A stretch of 64,000 nt of DNA from Bugulina stolonifera (taxonomy: Eukaryota > Bryozoa > Gymnolaemata > Cheilostomatida > Bugulidae). This document shows positions 12,387-23,660 of this stretch, in pieces. The stretch spans positions 6,336,376 to 6,400,375 of the forward strand of contig OW285194.1 of the NCBI GenBank assembly GCA_935421135.1, written 5' to 3'. The stretch's first letter is position 1; every line of letters starts with the position of its first letter. The position numbers and the translations under genes are program-made. The notes beneath the pieces were generated by a model. The model made no database searches. It worked only from the letters and a program-made list of their open reading frames with translations, and was not told the origin of the DNA.

Positions 12387-12467
12387 CCGGGGCGCTGCCC
12401 CGGACCCCGTTGGGGGGCTTACAGCGCCCCCCAAACCCCCAGCTGGAAATGCGAGGCGATGCCTCGC
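12387..12467. repeat. Three consecutive GC-rich perfect stem-loops at the right end of the hAT element
   Basis: CCGGGGC/GCCCCGG around GCT (12387-12403), GGGGGGC/GCCCCCC (12412-12432) and GCGAGGC/GCCTCGC around GAT (12451-12467): three 7-bp perfect stems in 80 bp, in otherwise AT-rich DNA. They lie about 50 bp inside the terminal repeat. Subterminal GC-rich palindromes are known in hAT elements, where they may aid transposase binding; here the role is inferred. Confidence 0.75.
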
Positions 12468-12800
12468 AGGGTCGGGCACAGTTCCTGTTGGTAAGATTTT
12501 ACCAATCCACCACTGATTATAGCAGTATGGGCATAGCCCAGGCTATGTTGACAATAAGAACAAGATCTACCTTAGGTTGGGTTATGTGTTCTAGTTTATT
12601 TATGAACTCAATTTTACAACATAAAAGATAATTAGAAGGTGTTGATGTGACCTAATACATAGTTTGATGAGAAATAATATTTAATATAGCAAGTCACATT
12701 CTCATAGTTTTTTGATTTATTCCCTAGTATTTCGATGTGGCATTAAAATATCAAAACATTAGGAGTAAAACAAAACAAACACTGTCGGAATGAGTCTCAC

Positions 12801-12806
12801 TTTATT
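12801..12806 (-). other. Copy 2 polyadenylation signal AATAAA (minus strand)
   Basis: TTTATT on the plus strand reads AATAAA on the minus strand, about 275 bp after the copy 2 stop codon. Confidence 0.5.
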
Positions 12807-13079
12807 GTTTACAGTATCATAAGAGATAATCTTAGTATCGACAAACTGACTATCACTGGCATACTTCTTATGTCATACAGTATCATGAATTGTTGGCATA
12901 AGGCGACAGGAAGTGGAAACATCAAGAAACTTGTACAACAAAATGCACACAAAATAAATTGGAGTTGTTTAACATTTAATCACAAATAGATTACGTAATA
13001 TCTTTACTGCTTTAACTACAAGTATCAGCTATAGAATGCTAATAATGGAATTTGTGTTTCAACGTCTAGCCATGGGAGG

Positions 13080-15307
13080 TTAACCTCGTCTTCTGTTGTG
13101 GTGTTTCTTAGATCTGTGTGTTCGTTTACGACCCTTTGGATGATATCTGGGGTACCAGGTATATGGGTTTGTAAACGTAAATGGTCTTTCGGTAGACCAT
13201 GTTGTATATGGTATTTCGGTAGGTCGTGTTGTAAATGGCCTTTGGGTAGATTGTGATGTAAATGGTCCTTGAGTAGATCGTGATGTAAATGGTCTTTGGG
13301 TTCGGGTAGGTTGTGATGTAAATGGCCTTGTTGTAGGTCTTGGGGTTGGTTGGGTAGTCGTCTTTCCCTAGAATAATATGGATAGCATTACAATAAATCA
13401 CTGCTGCTATGTATTAACCACAACTAGACCTGAATTCCTACAAGCTTTTACTTAGTGGTTTTGTTGATCCATGGGCTGAGCTCACGGGCATATTTTGATT
13501 AATAATCACATTATAGTGTTGTAGCAAATTAGCTGCTGTAGCAGATTTCTTGATGATGGTACTTATTGATTTATTATCGCTGTATTGATTTACAAGTACA
13601 TTGTATATACCTTTGGATCCCCTCCTTTGTACAGAGCGGTGATACCTGCTTCATCATCCCAATGGAGTTGGCTTTCATCTTGATCAGTACCAGACGGGTA
13701 CATGATAGCTTCTTTATATGTGGAGTGACTCAGTCCAAGGTTGTGACCCATTTCATGGCAAATTGCCCATGTCAGTGAGACACCTAAAAGTAAAATGTAC
13801 TTTGATTCATGTCTGATTAGTAACTAGACTATTATGTGCAGCATATAAAATGTAATATAACTATTGTGCAACCATATGTACTGCCTGTATTTATATTTTA
13901 ATATGCTGCTATGTGCATGTACTTTGCCCTCACTGTGCGTATTTAGAACTACCGCAAGTACATTGTATGCTATTTATCCTCATTTGAGCCCTGTTGGATA
14001 AAGACGGAATTTTCCACGTCACATGGTAAGCAACCCCATGATGCTAATTATACAATAAGTACTTAGTCTATTAATTATGTCTAATTTGACCTAGTATTGC
14101 GGTGCATTTTAAAATAACAGTAAGTTTGTGTTTGTCCAACTTACAAACAATTTGCTACAAGAGTGCCTGGCAATACCGTATCACTGGCATGTCATTTAAC
14201 ACCTTAAAGTATGACAATGAGTATACTCGTTTGGAGTTGCTTCCCCTCAGTGGCTAATGCAGGGTATTCTCATTTGTACTTTGATAACTTCAATGCAATA
14301 ATGATAGCCATTTCCCCTAATTGTCTCATAGAACATGTTTTGACTGAATTCTGTTCTCTTGTATATATGTATAACTCAACTAATCCACATACTGTGTAAA
14401 CAGATATTACAGTGCAGAGGATAGGCCTAATATAGTGTTAGTATTCCTTCAATATTTCTCCATTACTTACCTTCTTTAGAATCATCCTTACTTCTCTTCC
14501 ATTTCTCATCCTGGTCCAGGTACATGTATGAAGAGTAGTCACCATACAGCTTGGGAGACAGACCCTGCCCAACTGTGTTCCATGGACCGTCAATATACTT
14601 GAAGGAAATGGCAATGTTTCCTTTAGAACCGCTGGGTCCAATCTTCATGCTGAGACTGGCTGGTGCAGACCACATCTGGGAACATTAAGTCATGACACGC
14701 TTACAGACTAATGAGCAACGTGGATTTATTACCCAATGGAGTGGCGGACAGATGGCCAGTCAATCAGTAGCTACTCAATTGGTAATCTAGCCCACTGCAG
14801 TTGTAGAATGGAGCATAGCTTACATTTAGTTGAGATAGTTGATAGACAAAACAGGTATTCAGAAACTGCACCGGTTCAGGTGTGACTAATGCTTGATCTG
14901 AATGGGACTCCCCTTGTTAACAATACATTTTATTACCAGGCAGTCTATGTAACCTAGCATTTTATAGCTAGAGTTGAATGAAATACAGTGCAAATTGTTA
15001 TTGCTGCAGATTGCGATTTTATAGAGCTTGCACGTTCAATATCTGAATTTGCCTAATGCTCATAATTTAATGCTCTTACCCTTGCACACTTCATAGCTAT
15101 CTGCTCCACATCACTTTTGCTAAACCCTCCAGCTGAATTTGCTACACTTATACTTAGTGGCATCCTTTCCTGTGGCCAAACAGCGTTGCCAAGTTGAGCC
15201 CATCTCTGCACGTTCTCATCGTTTCCACAGATAACACTCGGTGCTGCTACCGATATTAAGGCTGCCATTCCAATGGCTACCGTCAAAACTTTGGTAGTCG
15301 TTTCCAT
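13080..15307 (-). CDS. Secreted mini-matrixin metalloproteinase, copy 2 (297 aa, 4 coding exons, minus strand)
   Basis: Coding exons in transcript order: 15307-15080, 14675-14471, 13783-13611, 13367-13080; GT-AG junctions, no internal stop. Signal peptide at about 1-22, then Cys27. The furin site of the other copies is absent: the equivalent residues read ENVQRW, with a single Arg35. Zinc site HEMGHNLGLSH at 154-164 and Met-turn Met172 are intact, so catalysis is expected. The C-terminal exon is the longest of the family (95 residues): five to six units of roughly nine residues such as RPFTSQPT and RPFTSRST, rich in Thr and Pro, then a strongly basic end. Such a Thr/Pro region would suit O-glycosylation. 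It is the only full copy on the minus strand, so an inversion is part of the array's history. Confidence 0.85.
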
Positions 15308-15566
15308 TATGAGCTAAAATGATTAACAAAAAATAATACACAAATTATTTAAACTCCTACATAGCTTCGGTTTATGATTAAAATAGAAAACTTTTTAATA
15401 TTATCGTTCAGATACACGTAGATGTAGATTTTCAAAATCATTCCGGGTTAGGAAACGATTTCATTTATAAAAGTAAATATATCGTTATTTATTGGCAGCA
15501 TAAAGATTAGAGCCAGTTGGTTCAAAATAGTCTTGCCAAATATTTGGGAGATGCTTATTGTTCACC

Positions 15567-15594
15567 TCCCTCCCCTCCCCCCCCCCCCCCCTCC
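15567..15594. repeat. C-rich homopolymer run in copy 2 intron 1
   Basis: CCTCCC repeats followed by an uninterrupted run of about 14 C. Low-complexity sequence without further meaning that I can see. Confidence 0.8.
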
Positions 15595-15903
15595 TAATAC
15601 TACACCAATCCATGTGTACAACAGAGCGTGGATGCTTGTTTAGTCCATAATTTATCCATAATTTACCACAACAGTTCATGTATTGTTAATACATGACATT
15701 ACGTAATCATACCATACTATAACTACATGTATGTCGCTACCAACACACATGTATTTATTTATTTTTATGTTCATATGCACCAGAAAATGAAATGTACATA
15801 CACCATGATATACCTAAATAGCAATAAAATATAAGTAATTGTCATCTCCACATGTGCTAACAATGACCTCTGTAAGGTTGAGAATGCAACATAATTATCT
15901 TAC

Positions 15904-16001
15904 CTGAATAATATGAGTATAACCTCAGGCTATGCTGATACAAAGAACAAAGTCTACAGTTTCTACACTGTATTACCAAGTTCTGTAGATTGAGTTCTGT
16001 G
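15904..16001 (-). other. Copy 2 non-coding 5' exon (minus strand)
   Basis: Reverse complement closely matches the 5' exon of copies 1 and 3, contains TACAGTGTAGAAACTGTA, no ATG, and ends at CAG|GTAAG with the donor at 15903-15902. The next exon starts at 15313 after TTTTAG. The transcription start is inferred from the TATA box at 16032-16023. Confidence 0.7.
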
Positions 16002-16022
16002 AACTGTTCTACGGTGCCAGTG

Positions 16023-16053
16023 CTTTATATATGAAATGAAGATCGTGACGTCA
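16023..16053 (-). promoter_or_regulatory. Copy 2 core promoter: palindromic CRE and TATA box
   Basis: Minus-strand TATA box ATATATAAAG at 16032-16023 and the full palindromic CRE TGACGTCA at 16053-16046, separated by 13 bp. This is the best match to the known CREB/ATF consensus among the copies; copies 1, 3 and 5 have variants in the same place. Confidence 0.75.
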
Positions 16054-16859
16054 GAGATAATCTTGTCACAAAAGTCACTAAATTAGCCGAGTTTTTGTCT
16101 ATTAGCCTTCCTGTCTGACATACAAATAAAGCTTAATTTAATATTCTTGTGGAAATATTAGCTGACAAATCCTCCTACGGTGCCCCTAAATCCATAAACA
16201 TAAATAGGAAGGGTGTGCGATGAGATAATGGTCAGCCGATTGCTTTAGTTGGTAGGGTATGGTGGGCTATGTACCAATAGACTAAGCTGTAGATTAAAAT
16301 CGATTAAACTGTATCAGTGGTGTGGCATCCTGCTGCCTGATGGAAAGTTTTTTACCAACACGTGACTTTTACTGGGGTATTTCATCTAATCTATAATTAT
16401 TGTTATGATTTAACAATGGGGAGCAGTACATTGAGTTCTAGCAACCATGCAATTTTAACAAACCAGAATCAAAAGGCATGCACTGCTTTATTGCTTCCAA
16501 ATTTAAAACAGACAGGCAGCAATTCAAAATTCACCTCATTTCGACTCGGCTGTGATTTTCCTCACATGTATTATCAGTGTTTTATCTGGCAGTCTATATT
16601 GACCCCAATAAGATATTTTGTTGTCACTAGATGCAATTGATAGCATGTCAAGCAGGATGTTGATTGCACACTGTTGTTTCCAGTTGTATAAAGGAAGTCT
16701 ACAACAAATTAGTCACCCTTTGCTTTCAATGAGTAAGGCGGCTACTTTTTTATGCAAACTGATACATTCTCCTAGTACTGAAGTGAAAACCTGAAATATT
16801 TCATACTAGCTCGAAATATCTACTGGTTTAAGCCTCGCAAATGAGTCATGCTCAAAGTT
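16054..16859. other. Intergenic, nothing recognised
   Basis: Upstream of the copy 2 promoter. This part has no counterpart in the 1.6-3.1 kb duplicate, so it was inserted here or deleted there. The 92-codon open frame at 16362-16640 shows no gene features. Confidence 0.4.
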
Positions 16860-18250
16860 CATCTTTGAGCAGCTAATCTCACAAAATACATGACTGCATC
16901 TACATTATTTAATCTCACAAAATAGGCCCTAGTAGCTCGCACATGCCTCTATACATTGCATTTATATTAAATTCGGAACATAGAAATAATAGCACAGCAC
17001 AAATGGCGGGACCCCACCCCATATACAGAAATGGTGTAATGCATATGCAAATGGTGTAATTTTAATTTCCATGTTAATAATATAACAACATGAATGAATT
17101 GAATGCAGTGCATGGGAAGAAAACAACACACCCTTCTACATGTATATGGAAACATTGTGTCCTCATTCACATAAACTGATAATTATCAGAGTATAGCTAG
17201 TGAATCGGTAGTGCACTCATACATATCCATCATGAGTCTCACATTCTAATAAGTCTGAATACTACGTGTAGAACATTTACCTACAATACATGTACCTTCT
17301 ATTGAACTGAATTAATAGCTTTATTATATTATGGAAACACGTCAAAATCCACTAGTCTTGTACACACACACAATATGTTTCATACCTTCCTGTCTTACAA
17401 AGATCCTGAATTATACAGGAAACTTGAGGTAGTGTCACACTTCGCCCTTCCTCTGTTTTCATCCTGTTTTCAATTTAATCATCCACCCTGAGCTGTTAAT
17501 CTTAGTTTAAATCTATAAACTGTGAGTTTAAACACTTCATGTTGCATCATTGTCATTGCTGTTAAGGGAAACATTGCATTGGATTTGTAAACACAGTTGC
17601 AATAATATGCAGTTAACTAATTATTAACGTGGTGCCAAATAGCAGATGAAAGATGTAAATATAATCTTATTTGTGTTGGATTGGAGGCTAACCAATAGGT
17701 ATTAGGGTTACCAGGCAACCAGTAATACATGGATAAAACACAAAACAGGTCTATGAATCATTTAAATTTTGTATAATTGATAAATAACACTGTAAAGTAC
17801 TAACAATAATAATGAGTTAGATTATACTGTACATGTACATTTATCATATTGTATGCTAGGCTGAATGTATGCACTATGTACATGTATGCTATGTACATGT
17901 ACATGTATGCTATGTACATGTAGCCTATGCTATATATGTATGCTATGTTAAATGTAAAATGCATATTATGTGCATTTATGTTGTACATGTACTACATTGT
18001 ATGTACCATGTACCATGGTACATGTGTTATGTACATGTACATGTTCATGTACATAATACAAGTCCATGTACACGTATATGTACATGTACAATATACATGT
18101 ATATTGTACATGCATATAATGAAGCTAATTCTTGGATCCGAGACTATTATAACAAAAGGAATATTCCATGCGATAAAAAAGTATGTTCTGAAAACTTTGT
18201 ATAACAACATTTTTCTTGTCAGAATATTTATAAGCAATCCTAGAAGTTGA
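16860..18250. repeat. Segmental duplicate shared with 1652-3100
   Basis: Partner of the block at 1.65-3.1 kb, in the same orientation relative to the minus-strand 5' exon. The copy here is interrupted by an expanded ACATGTA-rich tract at 17.82-18.12 kb. Diverged and without genes. Confidence 0.7.
17820..18118. repeat. ACATGTA/TATGCTATG low-complexity tract
   Basis: Dense array of the palindromic word ACATGTACATGT mixed with 'tatgctatgtacatg' units. The overlapping open frames on both strands are made of Tyr, Val, His, Met and Cys, as this composition forces, and are not genes. The same word is scattered across the whole window. Confidence 0.8.
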
Positions 18251-18504
18251 TTTTACTTCTGTCAATAAAAGTTATCACTGTCTATATCCAATGTGTGCGA
18301 TAGTATCGTGGATTTGCATCTGTCTATTTGCATCTGTCTATTTGCTAGATTGATACGTTTGTCTTGTAATGATAAATAACATAATATTCATTACTCTCTC
18401 AGTGGTTGGAAACCATCAGATTAAAATTTAAAAATTTAAGTTTATTGCTGAATTCAAATCACCTGGATGCTGGAAAAATTCCATCTATTACAAGTGCAAG
18501 TGAA

Positions 18505-18590
18505 ACAGATTGACCAATCAGCGTTGGTCTATTTAGACTGTACTCTGGATTGCGTTCCCTGTGACAATGTTGACAGTAATTCACAGTCAT
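18505..18590. repeat. Block found inverted in copy 1 intron 1 (5998-6090)
   Basis: 'gtgaaacagattgaccaatcagcg' here is the near-perfect reverse complement of 6064-6087, and the homology runs on to 'ctgtcaacattgtcac' at 6002. It contains the palindrome GATTGGTCAATC in intron 1 (one base changed here). This marks an inversion breakpoint or a short dispersed element. Confidence 0.65.
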
Positions 18591-18800
18591 ATGCCCATCT
18601 GGTATTGAAAAAAAAATGAAAACCAACTAAATTCGGATGACTACCATCGGTATCACTTCTCTGTACCAAGGAGGGAGTTCATAAGCATTGAATGAGCACA
18701 GTATATACTGTATGTATGCAAAAATTATGATGTATTCCACTACCACCTTTAAATCACTCAGCGCAGCAGCTGTTCAAGGTCTGCTTCAAACTACTGACTC
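18587..18800 (+). pseudogene. Relic of matrixin coding exon 3 and following intron
   Basis: From about 18587 the sequence matches the second half of coding exon 3 of copy 1: it begins in the Met-turn region (counterpart of 'atgtaccattctggt') and runs to the exon end near 18684, with frame-breaking changes and a mutated splice donor ('cataagc' for 'cacaggt'). Homology then continues into copy 1 intron 3 ('atgagcacagtatat', 'ttaaatcactca.'). The zinc-binding helix is missing. This is a dead fragment of another copy. Confidence 0.8.
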
Positions 18801-19760
18801 TGTCTGTATCATAGTGAGCTACGCTAAGCTACACTGTAGTACTTTATTTTACTATAGAATTTACCAGCAATAGCTAGTGTAATATAAGCTTGGCATTGCA
18901 TGTACCTACAGAAGAAAACAGTGACTCCCTACAGTACTTGGGAACATTGAAACTACACAATGTACATGTACAGTGTAGTAGCAAGCCGCTTGCAAGAAAA
19001 GGACGCAGGAGGGAATTATCAGATTACAAAGGAACGTTTACTAACTCAGTGCAATCTCGTGAAGTGATATTTAATGTGACATAATGTGACATAATGTGAA
19101 ATTTTTTCATAAAAATGAGCAATGTGTAACATAACTTGATTTCTCTAAATTTTCAATCTGTGTCTAGTGCAGCAACCAATAGCTGCATATGATCTGCTGT
19201 TACCAAGAAAACACAACTTCTCCACGTTCACAAAAGTTCACACAAGTTTCAGGAAACCAGAATATAGAGAAGCTGCATGCATTGAATATCAATAAATCAT
19301 CAGTCATATACACGTACAGCTGTAGGCCCTACATACTGCACATACAATGTACATTCATTAATGTCAACATTAATCCTTACTTGGGCATAAATCATGTGCA
19401 TGTCACAACTCCATTCACTCATGTAAACAAGTGCATCATATTGTATGCTCTAGATCTGTGTTAATATTGACGCAAAACTACATGCTGATCTTTGTCAATA
19501 AGTTATTGCCTAAGATGTATTACTAATTAAATTAATTAATTAAGCAAGGGATTAATTTATACTTTCTGCAATGAGAGAACAATTCCTCACACAACTGTAT
19601 TCTATTCACCATTTTCCTTCATTTCCTGCTCATGTCTCCTATGCAGGATTTTTATAGAATAGAAACTTCCTGCTGTCAAATATTTACCAAAGGCAGCCTT
19701 GACCACGCTACAAGTATATGCATGTGTTTAGGGCAATTATTTTTGTTCTATTGTAATTTT
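18801..19760. repeat. 3'-flank duplicon, unit D2
   Basis: Follows the exon 3 relic as unit D1 follows copy 1: 'gtctagtgcagcaaccaat' (19164), 'caggaaaccagaatatagag' (19250), 'catttcctgctcat' (19620). It supports the view that 18.59-19.76 kb is the remnant 3' part of a lost gene copy. Confidence 0.7.
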
Positions 19761-21600
19761 TTGTAAAACCAGATAAAAATTGCATTGCATGTATTTTGCC
19801 ACAACTTGAGACAACAGCAGAGCTACATGTATAACCAGTGGCTAATATGTATTTTATAAAGTCTTTACTGTTTACAGGCTAACAGATTTAGAGTCTTACT
19901 CACTTAACTTCCCTTGGTCTGTGATTTCTCAGTGTGTGACATTTGCCTGTATTCCTTTACATTGACATCTGGCAGAAGGGAAGGAACAATCATGAACCAT
20001 GAAGTTGTCTGCTCCAAACAGAAGGGAAGACAACTCCAAGTCGATGACAGTCATGTTATGCAGACATGTACATTGTGCAGTCATCGTTGAGTAGCGAAAA
20101 AGTCCTTAACTTAACACATTGTTGTGAGGGAATCATTCCTGTGTATGTATCCATTGACATTGTACATGTACATGTAAGCCTCAACTCTCACGGAACAGAC
20201 ACTTACCGTACGTTATTCTCTCAGCCTTTGTTCTTGATGTCTTGGTATTAATTGTAAATGTTACCCGAATGCTTTGTTTTACATGCATAAGTCCAAGGGC
20301 CTTCTATATACATGTACACTACATGTAGCTGCAATCTTACATTTCATGTATTTACACGATACTACATGCTTTATCAGCGGTCGTGCCTTATCAGCGGTTG
20401 TGCCTTAGCGGTGGTCATGCCTTACCAGAGGTTTTCCGCTAGAAATGTGAAACTATTGAATGCGATTGCTTTTTTGTCATCGTGTTGGTGGCTGTTTAGA
20501 GTGCAATAAAGAGAGGCATTAAGGTTTTATTCTCTTAAATAACAAACTTCTAACAGGAGGCCATTTCGTACTGGGAACCCTTACATGTAAGTGTCTAAGC
20601 TAGCATAGACCATACTCATGAGAACTCTGGTTAATAACCAATAAATCGGACCTATAGGTCGCACACACAGCCTACTTCACCAGTTTAACACAGCTTAGTT
20701 TATGTAATACGGAATCAGGTCTAATCGACCACTCTCGGACCCTTCCCACAACCGCAGCCATCGGTACTCGTGTGTATGCCTAGCACAGAATCATTACAAT
20801 ATCATAATCAAGGAAACAAGATGAAATAATTGATTTTTCTAGCCACTTCTTAAATTAGTACAATGCATCTTGGCATGAACAACCAGCAGACTCTGTCTTC
20901 TTTGTAATTATAAATTCTTTTCCATTAAGTAAACAAACATCTGCAAGTGCTTCTATAAATATACCATGAGAAGTTATGCCCTCTTGAATTTGGCCAGTTT
21001 ACATGGTGAATACTACTAAGGTTATCTCCCCCAAATTGAAGAGTTTATTTGTCAATAGTTTCAATGTCATTCAAGCATGAAGAGAGCGGTTACATAAATT
21101 ACACAGTATTAAATATTTATCTTGCTCTGCGCTTCAGTAATCTTGGGAAATCCCATTTTCCAACTAGTGTCAAGCGTTTAATTCATAATTTATTGTTGAG
21201 ACAAAACTACTGACAGAGAACAAAATAGTGATTTATATGCATTTTTAACAAAGTTCAGACATGCCGATTACATACATGAATGAATAATAACCTAATAAAT
21301 TAAATTAGCAGTCTAATAAAGCAAATGACAAATGTTTCCTAAAATTTGAAAAGTAAATAACAACTCTTACGTTAATTTGGTCTGCAGCCATTTAAAAACA
21401 ATGTGGATATTATTTGAAAAAAATAAATGTTTTGATGGTAGTAATGGGATAATATTAGATTGTAATAGTAGGCTACTCAAACTTAAGCCTCAACTCATCC
21501 TAATGATAATATTAATAATATCCATGGTACCAAACACAATTCTTTGATTTAGTGGCTGATCGACAGCAGAGCTAATTGAGGGGCCACCATGGCTCCTAGA
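19761..21600. other. Intergenic with a short tandem repeat
   Basis: No gene recognised. Four imperfect 17-bp units of 'tatcagcggt.gtgcct' lie at about 20372-20440. The stretch 19.98-20.05 kb still shows words of the 3'-flank duplicon (compare 36.22 and 43.84 kb). Confidence 0.5.
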
Positions 21601-21639
21601 GCTGGTTAATATTTATATAGTTTGATATGGCACAGAGGG

Positions 21640-21765
21640 AAAACCTTATTTGAAACGAAGCCTCCAAGTCATTGGTGGGACTCGACCCCACGTCCTTGCA
21701 GATAACTTGCATCGTTGCTGCAAGACCAGAGTGACTACTGCTAGACCACTTGACCACCAACACCA
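21640..21765 (-). mobile_element. tRNA-derived SINE, minus strand
   Basis: On the minus strand there is a box-A-like TGGTCAAGTGGTCTAGCAG and a box-B-like GGGGTCGAGTCCCAC, in the order and spacing of a polymerase III type 2 promoter. No proper cloverleaf or CCA end is evident, so I call it a SINE head rather than a tRNA gene. Confidence 0.6.
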
Positions 21766-21779
21766 ATGCTGTTGACCCA

Positions 21780-22110
21780 TTTAGAAAAGTAGCCAAACCC
21801 CTTAACATCATGTAAAGCACACGGTGGGCATAATAAGAATGGTGCCTCATGTGCAGTTCACTCAGAGCATGTCTACTGATCACTGGTAAAGCTTTCTTTT
21901 TTAGATTGCTGAGCTGGTGTAGTGGTAGCGTGTTCTGTTCACTGTGCTACGCAATTAGGTGCCGCAGAGGCCCCGGGTTCAAACCCTAGTCAGGGACTGG
22001 TATTCTCATGGATCTGAAACAAGTCTTTGACTGCTCAAATATAAATTCCTTGTTTAAGAATACGTCATCATTTATATAGTATAGAAAAGTGGCCAATCCC
22101 TCTAACAAGG
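21780..22110 (+). mobile_element. tRNA-derived SINE, plus strand
   Basis: Box A TGGTGTAGTGGTAGC (about 21912) and box B GGGTTCAAACCC (about 21978) lie within a tRNA-like head, 21904-22000. The flanking segments 'agaaaagt.gccaa.ccc' occur on both sides (about 21783 and 22083), as in a composite or nested SINE. A related, truncated copy lies at 44610-44800. Confidence 0.65.
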
Positions 22111-23660
22111 TTGATTATGCTTGTATACAACTGTATTGTTTTACACCGATTACAGATTACAAACTAGGTGGAAATACGCGTGCCCAAGTAAAAGCAGCTG
22201 TCTGCTCACAGCATAGAGTTATCCTCTTATACTGTTCATGGGTTGAATTTAAATAATAATAGTATCAATGATTCCAAGCATTCCAAGCATTCCAAGCATT
22301 CCAAGCACTCCAAGCATTCCAAGCATTCCAAGCAAGGTAATTATAATAATTTAATCCAGATTTGAAGAGTCAAAAGCAAATGATTCCAATTAACATTAAT
22401 TTGAGAGCTAGAAGATTAAATTTATATTTAGATTTATAGCAACAGTTTACTGAACTGATTAGGATTTAAATCGATTAATTGATTAGCTGCACACGTCTGG
22501 TTTAATAGGAGTGTCACAATTCCTCAAAGTTACAGAAGTAATGAGTTATGATATATCTACATGTATATTTCTTGCTGAAAGAGTCCAAGGAGACCACTGT
22601 AGCTGTAGTTCTTCAGGGACATATACCTAATATGATGCACTGTTAGGGAAGCCAGGGCTACATTGCACTTTTAGAAATTCTGTGTGAAACTATCTACACA
22701 AAAGTGATAGTGTTAATCGATGTGGCCAATCTAGGACTGTAAAATAAAAAAGAATCGCACTCGAAACTCTCCAAAATAATTTCTAATCATGCGAAAGTCG
22801 TGTTGGCAGCTGAAACTGTGCTTGCAGGACGTGTGTTATTGAGCTAGAAGTCAAGTTGGGAGAGACAAGAGAAGAGAGGCATTATCCTCAAACTAATAGG
22901 CATGCTGGTGACAGTGCTGGTTGATATGGGGAAGTTACATGTATATAAAGCTATTTAAATTCATCAGATTCAAAGTTGCATACCATATCTGTACTGTAGA
23001 TTCCGTAACTGTCCTGTGGAAAGATAAATGTGACGTTCTCTTGGCTAACCTCATATACATGTAACTAGAATGGATTCACAAAATTAACTGAATAAGTCCC
23101 CAAACCCCACACCATGAATAGTCGTATTTTATTTCGTTTAAATAATAATGAGTAAAAATTAGTTACTTTAGGACGCTGCCCACTCTAAATTTAACGATCT
23201 AATTGCCATAATTTTAATCCACGGTCTCAGTCTCAGTGTTTATAAATCAATTAAATGTTGTCTTCACCAACCTTCATTTCTGTAGATATTTAGTTTTGTG
23301 GATATTTTCAACATAATTTTTAACCCTGCAAATAGCAATTCACCTCATTATTTGGCTGCTGCATGTTGATTTCTCCTATCCAGGACTCATATGCTTTAAT
23401 GTTCTTTGAAACTACACAGTGTTGTTGCATTCTATGTTGACAGCCTTCCTCTCTCAAGCTTTGTTATAATACCAACTTTCTCTGATAAATTAGAATGTTT
23501 CTCCACTATTTTTTAAATAATTTTAGTCTCAAAATTTTAAATAACCGTAGCAATGATAATACATGTAAAATAATATTATTTACACAGTGAAACAGATTTA
23601 CATGTAGAATAACTCTCACTGTACCTTTACATGTGCATTAATTTGGATGTGGAACACAAT
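22111..23660. other. Intergenic, nothing recognised apart from a 9-bp repeat
   Basis: No gene seen. AT-rich with scattered ACATGTA words. The only structured feature is the ATTCCAAGC array at 22271-22335. Confidence 0.5.
22271..22335. repeat. 9-bp tandem repeat ATTCCAAGC, about 7 units
   Basis: Seven contiguous copies with one base change. Too short and without spacers, so not a CRISPR array. Confidence 0.9.

Larger units (their letters stand above)
9726..12515. mobile_element. hAT-type DNA transposon, 2790 bp, with 8-bp target duplication
   Basis: Both ends carry the 16-bp perfect terminal inverted repeat CAGTGGTGGATTGGTA (9726-9741; reverse complement ending at 12515). The element is flanked by a perfect 8-bp direct repeat ATTATAGC (9718-9725 and 12516-12523). 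An 8-bp target duplication with CAGtGGtGGAT-like ends is characteristic of the hAT superfamily. The left subterminal region has nested inverted repeats (CCGGAACGA at 9742-9750 with TCGTTCCGG at 9792-9800). No intact transposase is visible, so it appears non-autonomous or decayed. The intact target duplication suggests a fairly recent insertion. Confidence 0.88.

Noticed and set aside
17800..18250. Overlapping His/Val/Tyr/Met-rich frames on both strands
   Set aside because: Forced by the ACATGTA/TATGCTATG low-complexity tract.
21904..22000. Genuine tRNA gene
   Set aside because: Box A and B are good, but the stems do not close into a proper cloverleaf by eye, and related truncated copies elsewhere point to a SINE.
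22271..22335. Short regular array that could suggest CRISPR
   Set aside because: Contiguous 9-bp units with no spacers, in an animal genome.
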